Positions 1 to 8,396 of a DNA stretch of 64,000 nt are shown in pieces. The notes beneath the pieces were generated by a model that saw only the letters and a list, made by a program, of their open reading frames with translations, did not search any database and was not told the origin of the DNA. Source of the stretch: Mariprofundus erugo (GTDB lineage: Bacteria; Pseudomonadota; Zetaproteobacteria; Mariprofundales; Mariprofundaceae); contig NZ_VBRY01000008.1 of the NCBI RefSeq assembly GCF_005818865.1, positions 94,829 to 158,828 of the forward strand, read 5' to 3'. Within the stretch, counting starts at the first letter, position 1, and every line of letters starts with the position of its first letter. A program made the translations under genes and the position numbers.

Positions 1-606
1 GTGCCATTGGTTCCCCATGTGTTGGGAGGAATGATGATTGCGTTGGGGGATCGAATGATTATTGAGTCGAAGATGACTACTTCAGATGTCGGGATATATG
101 CAGTAGGGGCACAGGCAGGATTGGCCTTGAACTTACTATATCAATCATTTTTCAAAGCATGGCATCCAAAAATAATGGAGCGTGCATTGGATGATAGCTA
201 CAGACGGCGCCTTTTGGTTTCAGGTTCATATAAGGTTATGGGCGGTTCTTTATTGTTGTATATTGTATTCTCATTGGTCGCTTGGTTTATGTACCCATAC
301 TTGGTTGGCGTTTCATTTATCGAAGGTCAATGGATTGTATTGTTGATTGCATTATCCTCATTCTTTGGGGCTTGTTATTTCTCAACTGCTATTTACATAC
401 AGGTGGCGAATAAGAATGAATATTTAGCAATTAGCACCATATTTAGTGGAGCAGTTGGACTAGCTGTTTCTTATGTTCTATGTGATCCGTTCGGAATGAT
501 AGGTGTTGCTCTAGGTGTGGTAGTAGGGCAACTTCTCTCCTTTTTGTTGTGTTGGTATGCTGCAAATTTGGTTTTCCCGATGCCATGGGTGATGAAAAAT
601 AGTTAG
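1..606 (+). CDS. Wzx-type polysaccharide flippase, C-terminal part (5' end outside window)
   Basis: The reading frame is open from base 1 to a TAG at 604-606, so this is the last ~201 residues of a larger membrane protein; the GTG at base 1 is probably internal. Several hydrophobic helices are visible (around residues 75-95, 108-125, 145-160 and 165-190). The stretch GDRMIIESKMTTSDVGIYAVG resembles the repeated helix-pair start of Wzx/MATE-fold oligosaccharide flippases, which move undecaprenyl-linked repeat units across the inner membrane. Its place directly before nonulosonic-acid genes fits an O-antigen or capsule locus. The specific substrate cannot be read from the sequence. Confidence 0.75.
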   Translation: MPLVPHVLGGMMIALGDRMIIESKMTTSDVGIYAVGAQAGLALNLLYQSFFKAWHPKIMERALDDSYRRRLLVSGSYKVMGGSLLLYIVFSLVAWFMYPYLVGVSFIEGQWIVLLIALSSFFGACYFSTAIYIQVANKNEYLAISTIFSGAVGLAVSYVLCDPFGMIGVALGVVVGQLLSFLLCWYAANLVFPMPWVMKNS

Positions 607-682
607 ATATGTCGGTTGGCCTATTTCATGTTCGAGTAATGTTTTGAATGTGTAAAGTGAATTTTGGGAAGGAGAGCTACTG

Positions 683-1129
683 TTGATAATAGACTGTATA
701 GATAAATACGAATTGTACCAAGGGCTGGGTGATGGGGTATCAAAGGCACTAGAGTTCCTCGTTAGTCATGATTTAGAGGCACTGAGCATTGGTAAACATG
801 AGATTGATGGCCAGTGTGTATATGCACTGGTGAGCGAATATGAGACAAAGCCCGCTGATTCCTCTTTTTTTGAGCGCCACGAGCTTTATGTCGATGTACA
901 ATATGTCGTTAGAGGGGAGGAGTCGATTGGATATGCACCACTACAAGATCAAGTGGTAGTTAAACCATATCATGAAGAGCATGATTATGCTTTACATAGT
1001 GGGAATGCTTCATTTGTTAATCTCTGTGGGGGAATGTTTGCAATATTCTTTCCCGGAGATCTGCATATGCCAGGCATATCTGATGTGCCTGGTTCGGTTC
1101 GGAAAATCGTAGTTAAAGTGAAGGCGTGA
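683..1129 (+). CDS. YhcH/YjgK/YiaL family protein (NanQ/EbgC-like cupin)
   Basis: A 148-residue single-domain protein with the hallmarks of the YhcH/YjgK/YiaL (DUF386) beta-sandwich: the His/Glu-rich core ERHELYVDVQYVVRGEE (about residues 64-82) and FPGDLHMPG near residue 125, which carry the likely metal ligands. Family members include E. coli NanQ/YhcH, reported to be a sialic-acid anomerase, and EbgC. The start is TTG at 683, chosen because GGAAGGAG lies 8-14 nt upstream and no ATG fits better. It lies between a flippase and a nonulosonic-acid operon, so an anomerase role on a nonulosonic acid or its precursor sugar is plausible but inferred. Confidence 0.8.
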   Translation: MIIDCIDKYELYQGLGDGVSKALEFLVSHDLEALSIGKHEIDGQCVYALVSEYETKPADSSFFERHELYVDVQYVVRGEESIGYAPLQDQVVVKPYHEEHDYALHSGNASFVNLCGGMFAIFFPGDLHMPGISDVPGSVRKIVVKVKA

Positions 1130-1160
1130 TGGGCTTATATATGGTGCCCGGTGGTCATTT

Positions 1161-2351
1161 GTGAAACGGATGCTAAATTTAATTGGTAGAAACGCCCCCC
1201 TTTTCGTGCAGGATATTTTTGAACGCAACGAAAAACTCGGTGAAATTATCAGTAGCTCTTCATTTATAGTTCTAGGTGGCGCAGGCTCAATTGGTCAGGC
1301 AGTGACTAAAGAAATTTTCAAGCGCAACCCGAAAAAACTGCATGTCGTTGATATCAGTGAAAACAACCTGGTTGAACTGGTGCGCGATATTCGCAGTTCA
1401 TTTGGATACATCGACGGTGACTTCAAAACATTTGCGCTGGATATCGGAAGCGTGGAATACGATGCGTTTATTCGGTCGGATGGTGAATACGACTATATCC
1501 TGAATCTGTCGGCGTTGAAGCATGTCAGGAGCGAAAAGGATCCGTTTACGTTGATGCGGATGGTTGATGTAAACATTTTCAATACTGAAAAAACCATGCT
1601 TCAGGCTGTTCGTAACGGAGCTAAAAAATACTTTTGTGTTTCGACGGACAAGGCTGCTAATCCGGTGAACATGATGGGTGCCAGCAAACGAATTATGGAA
1701 ATGTTTCTGATGCGTCGCTCCTCGGATATCAGTATTTCCACTGCCCGATTTGCCAATGTTGCATTTTCAGATGGTTCATTGCTGCACGGATTCAACCGGC
1801 GACTGGAAAAGCGCCAGCCGATCGTCGCTCCGAATGATATCAAACGCTATTTTGTAACTCCTCAGGAGAGCGGCGAGCTGTGTCTGATGAGCTGCATATT
1901 CGGTGAAAACAGGGATATCTTCTTTCCAAAGCTCAGTGAGCAATTGCATTTGATTACCTTTGCCGAAATTGCGGAGAATTACCTGCGACAGCGTGGTTTT
2001 GAGCCCTATCTCTGTGCCGATGAACAAGAAGCCCGGGCTCTGGTGCACACGATTCCTGAGAAGGGACAGTGGCCATGCCTGTTTACAGCCAGCGACACCA
2101 CGGGTGAAAAAGATTTCGAAGAATTTTATACCGGTGATGAGATCCTCGATATGGAGAGATTCACAAACCTCGGCGTTATCAAGGCTGCAGCCGAATTTGA
2201 TGATACATTGTTGAACCATTTTGCTGATTCGGTCAGTCAGATGAAGTTGGATGGCCTGTGGCATAAAGAGCAGCTGGTCGATCTTTTTCATACAATGCTG
2301 CCCGGTTTTGCGCATAAGGAAACCGGGAAATACCTTGACGGGAAAATGTGA
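1161..2351 (+). CDS. legB: LegB/WbpM-like NDP-GlcNAc 4,6-dehydratase
   Basis: An extended SDR protein of 396 residues. The nucleotide-binding loop GGAGSIGQA is near residue 38, and STDKAANPVNMMGASKR near residue 155 is the active-site segment of the FlaA1/WbpM/PseB group, here with Met...Lys in place of the usual Tyr...Lys, as in WbpM. Such enzymes remove water from C4/C6 of a nucleotide-activated GlcNAc. With LegC, LegG, LegI and a PtmE guanylyltransferase downstream, the likely substrate is GDP-GlcNAc, giving the 4-keto-6-deoxy sugar for legionaminic acid. It is the first gene of a tightly packed operon and its last 4 nt overlap the next gene. The start is GTG at 1161. Substrate nucleotide (GDP or UDP) is inferred from context. 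Confidence 0.88.
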   Translation: MKRMLNLIGRNAPLFVQDIFERNEKLGEIISSSSFIVLGGAGSIGQAVTKEIFKRNPKKLHVVDISENNLVELVRDIRSSFGYIDGDFKTFALDIGSVEYDAFIRSDGEYDYILNLSALKHVRSEKDPFTLMRMVDVNIFNTEKTMLQAVRNGAKKYFCVSTDKAANPVNMMGASKRIMEMFLMRRSSDISISTARFANVAFSDGSLLHGFNRRLEKRQPIVAPNDIKRYFVTPQESGELCLMSCIFGENRDIFFPKLSEQLHLITFAEIAENYLRQRGFEPYLCADEQEARALVHTIPEKGQWPCLFTASDTTGEKDFEEFYTGDEILDMERFTNLGVIKAAAEFDDTLLNHFADSVSQMKLDGLWHKEQLVDLFHTMLPGFAHKETGKYLDGKM

Positions 2352-3502
2352 TGGTTGATGCCCTGATCCGGTTTGTCCGGGAGCAGTACCGTACTGAGGG
2401 GTTCATTCCCCTGCATGCCCCTGTGTTTTGTGGTCGAGAGCGAGAGTATGTTAACGATACGATCGATTCGACTTTTGTCTCCAGTGTTGGCGCCTATGTT
2501 GATCGTTTTGAGCGCGATATGGCGGCGTATACCGGTAGTCCCAGAGCCGTGGCAACGGTTAACGGCACAGCTGCACTGCATGCAGCGTTGTTGCTGGCGG
2601 GTGTCAAACAGGGTGAGCTGGTGATTACCCAACCACTGACTTTCGTGGCCACCTGTAATGCCATTGCCTATATCGGTGCACAGCCTCTGTTTATCGATGT
2701 CGATCGCAATACGCTCGGGTTGTCTGCAATCGCGATGCGCGAGTGGTTGTCGGAGCATGCCCAAATTTCGGATGACGGACTGTGCCGGACAAAGTCTGAT
2801 GGCATCATCATCCGGGCATGTGTACCCATGCATACGTTTGGACACCCGGCCGATCTGGATGGGTTGGTTGCCGTTTGCTCAGAGTGGAACATCAGCATGG
2901 TTGAAGATGCTGCCGAATCGCTCGGCAGTTTTTATCATGGCCGCCACACAGGCACATTCGGTCTAATGGGCACGCTCAGTTTCAATGGTAACAAGGTTAT
3001 GACTACCGGCGGCGGCGGTATGATCCTTGCAGATGAAAAGTTCGGGGCGCATGCCAAGCATCTGACTACGACTGCAAAAAAAACGCATCCCTATGAGTTT
3101 GTCCATGACGAACTGGGCTTTAATTACCGTATGCCGAATCTAAATGCAGCACTCGGTTGCGCACAATTGGAAAGCCTTGAGGAATTTATTAAGGCCAAAC
3201 GAGTACTGGCTGACCGTTATGCTGAGTATTTGAAGGGAGGAGAATTACAGTTTGTTTCCGAACCTGATGGCTGTCGCTCCAACTATTGGCTGAATGCAGT
3301 GATTTGCGAAAATCAAAAGCAGCGCGATATACTTCTTTCGGCGACCAACGAACAGGGCGTTATGACACGTCCTATCTGGGCATTAATGACTCGCCTGCCA
3401 ATGTACGCTGCTTGCCGGAAAGGGAATATCAGTAATTCCCAATGGCTGGAGGAACGAGTGGTGAATCTCCCTAGTAGTGTGTTGCCGGAGTTTCTCGAAT
3501 GA
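2348..3502 (+). CDS. legC: LegC-family PLP aminotransferase
   Basis: A 384-residue DegT/DnrJ/EryC1/StrS-type aminotransferase of the LegC subgroup. Visible motifs are NGTAALHAALLLAGV (PLP phosphate end), VEDAAESLGS (Asp binding the PLP ring nitrogen) and SFNGNKVMTTGGGG (internal-aldimine Lys). The N-terminal FIPLHAPVFCGREREYV is typical of LegC. It would transfer an amino group to C4 of the 4-keto-6-deoxy-GlcNAc nucleotide made by LegB. ATGA overlaps at both ends (with legB and legG) indicate translational coupling. Confidence 0.9.
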   Translation: MMVDALIRFVREQYRTEGFIPLHAPVFCGREREYVNDTIDSTFVSSVGAYVDRFERDMAAYTGSPRAVATVNGTAALHAALLLAGVKQGELVITQPLTFVATCNAIAYIGAQPLFIDVDRNTLGLSAIAMREWLSEHAQISDDGLCRTKSDGIIIRACVPMHTFGHPADLDGLVAVCSEWNISMVEDAAESLGSFYHGRHTGTFGLMGTLSFNGNKVMTTGGGGMILADEKFGAHAKHLTTTAKKTHPYEFVHDELGFNYRMPNLNAALGCAQLESLEEFIKAKRVLADRYAEYLKGGELQFVSEPDGCRSNYWLNAVICENQKQRDILLSATNEQGVMTRPIWALMTRLPMYAACRKGNISNSQWLEERVVNLPSSVLPEFLE

Positions 3503-4653
3503 AGAGGAAAATCTGTGTGGTGTCGAGTGGTCGTGCGGACTATGGGCTGCTGTACTGGCCTATGAGGGCAATACAGGAGTGCGATAGACTAGAGCTTCAA
3601 ACGATTGTGACAGGCATGCACCTTTCCGATGCATACGGCATGACCGTTAACCGTTTTGAACTCGATGGATTTCCGGTTTCGGGGAGGGTAGAGATGTTGC
3701 TTTCATCTGATTCTCCGGTTGCTGTGACCAAGTCTCTCGGGTTAGGTGTTATTGGTTTTGCTGATGCGTTTGATCAACTCCGGCCTGATATGGTGATGCT
3801 GCTGGGTGACCGCTACGAGATTTTGGCTGCCGCGCAGGCTGCCCTTATTGCAAAAGTACCTGTCGCCCATTTGTTCGGGGGGGATACAACCGAAGGCGCT
3901 TTTGATGAATCGATTCGCCACAGCATTACCAAGATGTCTCATATTCACTTTGTCAGCAACGAAAGTTCGGCTGCACGGGTAGCCCGGATGGGAGAGAATC
4001 CGGAGCATGTGTATGTAGTAGGGTCAACGGGCCTTGATGCCATTGAAAAAGCCGAGTTAATGAGCAGAGATGATTTTTTTGATGCAATAGGGTTTGAACC
4101 AAATGCGAAAAACCTGCTGCTGACATTCCATCCCGTTACTCTTGGCCAATCCTCTTCTTGCGAGCAGTTTGGAGAGTTGCTGGCCGCTCTCGATGGGTTG
4201 GGCGAAGATACAGGATTAATATTTACCCGACCGAATGCGGATACTGAAGGGAGGGCGCTCAATGCAATGCTGGATCGTTTTGTAGCGTCTCATCCGCATG
4301 CGAAAGCGTACGATGTGCTCGGGTCAAATTATCTCTGTGCATTGAAACATGTTGACGCTGTTGTTGGCAACTCATCAAGCGGCTTGTATGAAGCACCGTC
4401 CTTTGGCATTGCATCAGTGAATATCGGTGACCGCCAGAAGGGGCGTCTTCAGGCAACTTCTGTTATTAATTGTGAGGCGGACCGTGATGCAATTAAAACA
4501 GCAATCACCCGAGCTTTGGACGAGGATTTCAGTTCAACAAGAAACCCGTTTGGCGACGGGCATGCGTCAGAAAGAATAGTCAAAGTACTGTGTGATGTTG
4601 CTGATCCGGCGGCACTGCTTCAAAAGCATTTTTTTATGGGGGAGCAGGAGTGA
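3499..4653 (+). CDS. legG: LegG/NeuC-type hydrolysing sugar-nucleotide 2-epimerase
   Basis: A 384-residue GT-B-fold enzyme of the WecB/NeuC group. The N-terminus KRKICVVSSGRADYGLL, the central MLLGDRYEILAAAQAA, HLFGGDTTEGAFDESIRH and the C-terminal VVGNSSSGLYEAPSFG are the standard NeuC/LegG motifs. These enzymes remove the nucleotide and invert C2, here probably giving 2,4-diacetamido-2,4,6-trideoxy-mannose for condensation with PEP. It sits between the aminotransferase and the synthase with 4-nt overlaps on both sides. In Campylobacter the same step is done by LegG. The sugar is inferred from the neighbours. Confidence 0.9.
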   Translation: MKRKICVVSSGRADYGLLYWPMRAIQECDRLELQTIVTGMHLSDAYGMTVNRFELDGFPVSGRVEMLLSSDSPVAVTKSLGLGVIGFADAFDQLRPDMVMLLGDRYEILAAAQAALIAKVPVAHLFGGDTTEGAFDESIRHSITKMSHIHFVSNESSAARVARMGENPEHVYVVGSTGLDAIEKAELMSRDDFFDAIGFEPNAKNLLLTFHPVTLGQSSSCEQFGELLAALDGLGEDTGLIFTRPNADTEGRALNAMLDRFVASHPHAKAYDVLGSNYLCALKHVDAVVGNSSSGLYEAPSFGIASVNIGDRQKGRLQATSVINCEADRDAIKTAITRALDEDFSSTRNPFGDGHASERIVKVLCDVADPAALLQKHFFMGEQE

Positions 4654-5732
4654 CTGAAGGCAGGGTTTTTGTCATCGCCGAGGCGGGGGTAAATCATAAT
4701 GGTTCGCTGGAGATGGCCAGGCAGTTGATTGATGCGGCTGTTGAAGCCGGGGCTGACGCTGTGAAATTTCAGACATTCAAGGCAGATAAGCTGGTGACCG
4801 GGTCTGCTGAAAAAGCCGCATATCAAATGAAAGCCACAGGTAAGGAAGAGTCACAGCATGCTATGCTCAAACGCCTTGAATTATCATGTGAGGTGCATCA
4901 TGAGTTGCTCAGCCATTGCAACAAGATGGGGATCAGCTTTCTTTCAACAGCATTTGATGAAGAGAGTCTCAATTTTCTTGTTCGTGAAATCGGCTTGCGG
5001 ACTTTGAAGGTTCCATCTGGAGAAATTACCAATGGGCCCCTCTTGCTCGCACATGCGCAAACAGGCTGTGATTTGATTGTCTCTACCGGCATGGCAACAC
5101 TGGAGGAGATTGAAGCTGCACTTGGCGTGATCGCATTCGGATTGCTGGGAATTGAAGAACATCCGTCAATCAATGCGTTTCGGGCTGCCTATGAAAGCGA
5201 GCGTGGAAAGAGTCTGTTGAAGGAGAAAGTTACTCTGCTTCATTGTACCACTGAATACCCGGCGCCGCCGGCTGATATCAATTTGCGGGCAATGCAGACG
5301 ATGCGCTCGGCATTCGGGTTGCGCGTTGGCTATTCCGATCATAGCGAGGGTATTGCCGTGTCCGTGGCTGCGGCTGCTTTGGGTGCCACGCTGATTGAGA
5401 AGCATTTTACTCTCGATAAGACCTTGGACGGACCGGACCATAAAGCATCTCTGGAGCCTGAAGAGCTTTCAAGCATGGTTGCGGCTATTCGAACAGTTGA
5501 ACTGGCTCTTGGCACTGCTGAAAAGAAGCCTGCTGCCTCTGAATTGAAAAATCGGGCTGTTGCCAGAAAGAGTCTGGTCGCATCCGAACTGATTCGGGAA
5601 GGTGAGTTGTTCAGTATGGAGAATATGACAGTTAAACGACCGGGCAATGGCATGAGTCCGTTTAGGTATTGGCAGCTATTAGGAAAGCGGGCTTCACGAG
5701 ATTATGCTTCAGATGAGATGATTGCCGAGTGA
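4650..5732 (+). CDS. legI: LegI/NeuB-type nonulosonic acid synthase
   Basis: A 360-residue PEP-dependent synthase. The N-terminal TIM barrel begins VIAEAGVNHNGSLEMARQLI, followed by ADAVKFQTFKADKLVT, VPSGEITN, GYSDHSEGI and LIEKHFTLDKTLDGPDHKAS, all classical NeuB positions including the EKHFT metal/PEP site. The last ~65 residues form the SAF (antifreeze-like) domain, KSLVASELIREGELFSMENM onward. It would condense the 6-deoxy-mannosamine derivative with PEP to give a legionaminic-type acid. The start is a GTG within the GTGA overlap with legG. A second, divergent member of the family occurs at 7398. Confidence 0.92.
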   Translation: MTEGRVFVIAEAGVNHNGSLEMARQLIDAAVEAGADAVKFQTFKADKLVTGSAEKAAYQMKATGKEESQHAMLKRLELSCEVHHELLSHCNKMGISFLSTAFDEESLNFLVREIGLRTLKVPSGEITNGPLLLAHAQTGCDLIVSTGMATLEEIEAALGVIAFGLLGIEEHPSINAFRAAYESERGKSLLKEKVTLLHCTTEYPAPPADINLRAMQTMRSAFGLRVGYSDHSEGIAVSVAAAALGATLIEKHFTLDKTLDGPDHKASLEPEELSSMVAAIRTVELALGTAEKKPAASELKNRAVARKSLVASELIREGELFSMENMTVKRPGNGMSPFRYWQLLGKRASRDYASDEMIAE

Positions 5733-6355
5733 GCTTGGATGTTATCATCATTGGCGGCGGCGGGCATGCACGGGTTGTGCTGGATACTCTACGTTCCATG
5801 CAAGCTAATGTGATTGGCTATCTTGCGCCGACGAAGGCTTCTCGAATGCCTGTCGAGTATCTTGGTGATGATTCTTCCATCCGAAAATATTCCAGTACTG
5901 ACGTGGAGCTGGCAAATGGCCTGGGTAGCGTTGGTTCACAAAACCTCAGGAGCATGGTTTACAACCGATTCAAGGAACGCGGCTATCGATTTACGACGCT
6001 CATTCATCCTGCTGCGATTGTTGCTGCAGACGCTGAGTTTGAAGAGGGATGTCAGGTTATGGCCGGATCGGTTGTGCAGACCGGGGTTTACTGCGGTGAA
6101 AATGTTCTCATTAACACGAGGGCTGGTGTTGACCACGATTGTACTATTGGTGCTAACACGCATGTTTCTGTCGGTGTTACATTGTCTGGAGATGTTTCGA
6201 TTGGCAGCCATGTGCATCTTGGTGCGGGCAGTACGGTTATTCAGGGCATTTCGATTGGCGATTATAGTGTGGTAGGAGCTGGTGCAGTTGTTATTGCTGA
6301 TGTCGGTAGTGATCAGACTGTAGTTGGTGTGCCCGCACGAAGGATAGTTAAATGA
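5729..6355 (+). CDS. NeuD/LegH-like sugar O/N-acetyltransferase (left-handed beta helix)
   Basis: A 208-residue protein with an N-terminal nucleotide-like loop DVIIIGGGGHARVVLDTL, typical of the NeuD/PglD family, and a C-terminal hexapeptide-repeat beta helix (about residues 95-200: CQVMAGSVVQTGVYCGENVLINTRAGVDHDCTIG-type coils). PglD and LegH acetylate the C4 amino group of the nucleotide sugar; NeuD acetylates sialic acid. In this operon the missing LegH step (4-N-acetylation) is the most economical assignment, but O-acetylation of the finished acid is not excluded. It overlaps legI and the next gene by 4 nt each. Confidence 0.85.
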   Translation: MSLDVIIIGGGGHARVVLDTLRSMQANVIGYLAPTKASRMPVEYLGDDSSIRKYSSTDVELANGLGSVGSQNLRSMVYNRFKERGYRFTTLIHPAAIVAADAEFEEGCQVMAGSVVQTGVYCGENVLINTRAGVDHDCTIGANTHVSVGVTLSGDVSIGSHVHLGAGSTVIQGISIGDYSVVGAGAVVIADVGSDQTVVGVPARRIVK

Positions 6356-7401
6356 AAGACCTGAAAAATATTCTGGTGAGTCCTGACTTGCCAGTGCTGG
6401 AGGCGATCAGGGTTCTGGATCGCGAGGCATTGCAGATCTTGCTGGTGATCGATCAGCAGCAACGGCTGCTGGGAACGGTTACCGATGGTGATATCAGGCG
6501 AGGAATTCTTCGTGGGCTTGATCTTTCGGCACCAGTTTCTGTTTGCATGAATTGCAGTCCGCTTACCCTCAGCGAGAATGCCAGCAGGGATCAAGCACTG
6601 GTTTTGATGCGCGGTCGATCGATTCATGCAGTGCCGGTAATTAATAATGACGGATGTGTTTTAGGCCTTGAAACCGAGACAAGCCTTTTTCGTCAGGGGA
6701 TCAATGATACGCTGGTTGTTCTGATGGCCGGAGGCTTGGGTATGCGGCTCAGGCCATTGACCGAGAGCATTCCCAAGCCGCTACTGGAAGTGAACGGCAA
6801 GCCGATGCTTCAGCACATAATTGAGCGTTTTGTCGAGCAGGGATTCAGACGATTTTCGCTGTCAGTGAATTACAAGGCCGAAATGATTGTCGAGCACTTC
6901 GGGAGTGGCGAACGCTTCGGTGTTGAAATATCCTATCTGGAAGAGGATAAACCACTGGGGACTGGCGGTGCATTGAGTTTGTTGCCGCAAGAAGGGCTGT
7001 CGGAACAAATTATTGTTATGAATGGTGATTTGCTGACTACCCTTAATTTCCGGCAACTGCTCGATTTTCATACAGCCAACGGTGGCGTGGCTACAATGGC
7101 TGTACGCGATTACAGCTTTAGAGTCCCCTACGGTGTTGTGAATATTGATGGTGAGAGCTTTATCGATGTGGTCGAAAAGCCGGCACACTCCTATTTTGTG
7201 AACGCCGGAATTTATGTATTTAATTCTGATCAAATACAGAATATTCCTGAAGATCAATTTTTTGATTTGCCGGATCTCTTCAGTTTATTGAAGGCACAGA
7301 AAAAGAAAGTGACAGTGTTTCCACTCCGGGAGGAGTGGCGCGATGTTGGTAGTCATGAAGACTATAAGCTTGCTAACCAAAATAAGGAGGCATCAGAATG
7401 A
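6352..7401 (+). CDS. ptmE: PtmE-like nucleotidyltransferase with CBS pair
   Basis: A 349-residue two-part protein. Residues ~1-115 hold two CBS domains (LLVIDQQQRLLGTVTDGDIRRGIL and a second RGRSIHAVPVINNDG). Residues ~120-345 form a sugar-1-phosphate nucleotidyltransferase with LVVLMAGGLGMRLRPLTESIPKPLLEVNGKPM, MNGDLLT and VEKP. This architecture matches Campylobacter PtmE, which makes GDP-glucosamine for the GDP-dependent legionaminic acid route. Its presence supports a GDP-linked precursor here. It is embedded in the operon with 4-nt overlaps on both sides. Confidence 0.88.
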   Translation: MKDLKNILVSPDLPVLEAIRVLDREALQILLVIDQQQRLLGTVTDGDIRRGILRGLDLSAPVSVCMNCSPLTLSENASRDQALVLMRGRSIHAVPVINNDGCVLGLETETSLFRQGINDTLVVLMAGGLGMRLRPLTESIPKPLLEVNGKPMLQHIIERFVEQGFRRFSLSVNYKAEMIVEHFGSGERFGVEISYLEEDKPLGTGGALSLLPQEGLSEQIIVMNGDLLTTLNFRQLLDFHTANGGVATMAVRDYSFRVPYGVVNIDGESFIDVVEKPAHSYFVNAGIYVFNSDQIQNIPEDQFFDLPDLFSLLKAQKKKVTVFPLREEWRDVGSHEDYKLANQNKEASE

Positions 7402-8396
7402 TCAAGCTGATTGCTGAAACAGCTTGGCACCATGAAGGTAATTTTGAGTTCATGAAGGACTTGGTAAGCCGTATTTGTTCAGAGTCACGGTCAGATATTG
7501 TGAAAATGCATGTCACTCTCGACTTAGATGAATATATGAGTCGAGATCACGCCGCATATGATACTTTAAAAGCATGGATGCTATCCGTTTTACAGTGGGA
7601 AGAATTGATTAATATCGTCAAGTCGAGTGGCAAAGGGCTCATGCTGCTGCTAAACGACACAACTGCGATCAAATTTGCAGCGCAGTTCACTCCGGACTTG
7701 GTCGAATTGCACTCGGTTTGTTTAAATGTTCCGCGCTTGCAAAAAGCCGTTAATCAGTATCTCTCTCCTGACGTACCTGTAGTCATCGGAGTGGGAGGCA
7801 GCTCGATTCAGGAGATTGATGCTGCTGTTGAGGCTTTTTCCGACAGAAGAACAATCCTGATGTTTGGCTTTCAAAACTATCCGACCAAATATGAAGATGT
7901 GAATTTGGCAAAAATCAGGAAGCTTCAATCCCTCTATAGTCGCTTGGAATATGGATATGCTGATCACACTGCATGGAACCATGAGAACAATGAGCTGGTA
8001 ACTCTATTGGTTGCAGCGAATGGTATGGGTTACGTGGAGAAACATGTGACGACTGTGTATGGCAAAGAGCGGTGTGACTACTCAGCCGCTATTTCTATAG
8101 AGATGCTCAATCAACTTTCTGAGAAGTTGAAGCTGCTGAATCAGCTTGCCGGTAATGGGTCTATTGGGTTGAACAAGGGTGAGCAAGACTATTCGGTGTA
8201 TGGCCCTATGAAGATGGCTGCTGTGGCGACTAAAGATATCAAGCAGGGTACAGAATTAACGGTCGATTTGTTCGATTTTCGACGTACCAGCCAATCCGGC
8301 GGTTTGAGTCAATTGGATGCATTGTCTGCGGTTGGTAAAACCGTCGAAAAGGATATATCTGCTAGCAACGTGATCATGAGCGGGGATTTAGTATGA
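7398..8396 (+). CDS. second NeuB/SpsE-family synthase-like protein (divergent)
   Basis: A 332-residue NeuB-superfamily protein. The order of elements is kept: IAETAWHHEGNFEFMKDL at the N-terminus, DIVKMHVTL, LEYGYADHT, YVEKHVTT and a C-terminal SAF domain (MAAVATKDIKQGTELTVDL). The signature residues differ from the canonical copy: AETAWHHEG replaces AEAGVNHNG, VKMHVTL replaces VKFQTFK, and no GPDH segment follows EKHVTT. It belongs to the PEP-condensing family by fold, but the substrate pocket has changed. With the SpsF-like gene next to it the pair resembles the SpsE/SpsF arrangement of spore-coat polysaccharide loci. The product is unknown. Confidence 0.78.
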   Translation: MIKLIAETAWHHEGNFEFMKDLVSRICSESRSDIVKMHVTLDLDEYMSRDHAAYDTLKAWMLSVLQWEELINIVKSSGKGLMLLLNDTTAIKFAAQFTPDLVELHSVCLNVPRLQKAVNQYLSPDVPVVIGVGGSSIQEIDAAVEAFSDRRTILMFGFQNYPTKYEDVNLAKIRKLQSLYSRLEYGYADHTAWNHENNELVTLLVAANGMGYVEKHVTTVYGKERCDYSAAISIEMLNQLSEKLKLLNQLAGNGSIGLNKGEQDYSVYGPMKMAAVATKDIKQGTELTVDLFDFRRTSQSGGLSQLDALSAVGKTVEKDISASNVIMSGDLV

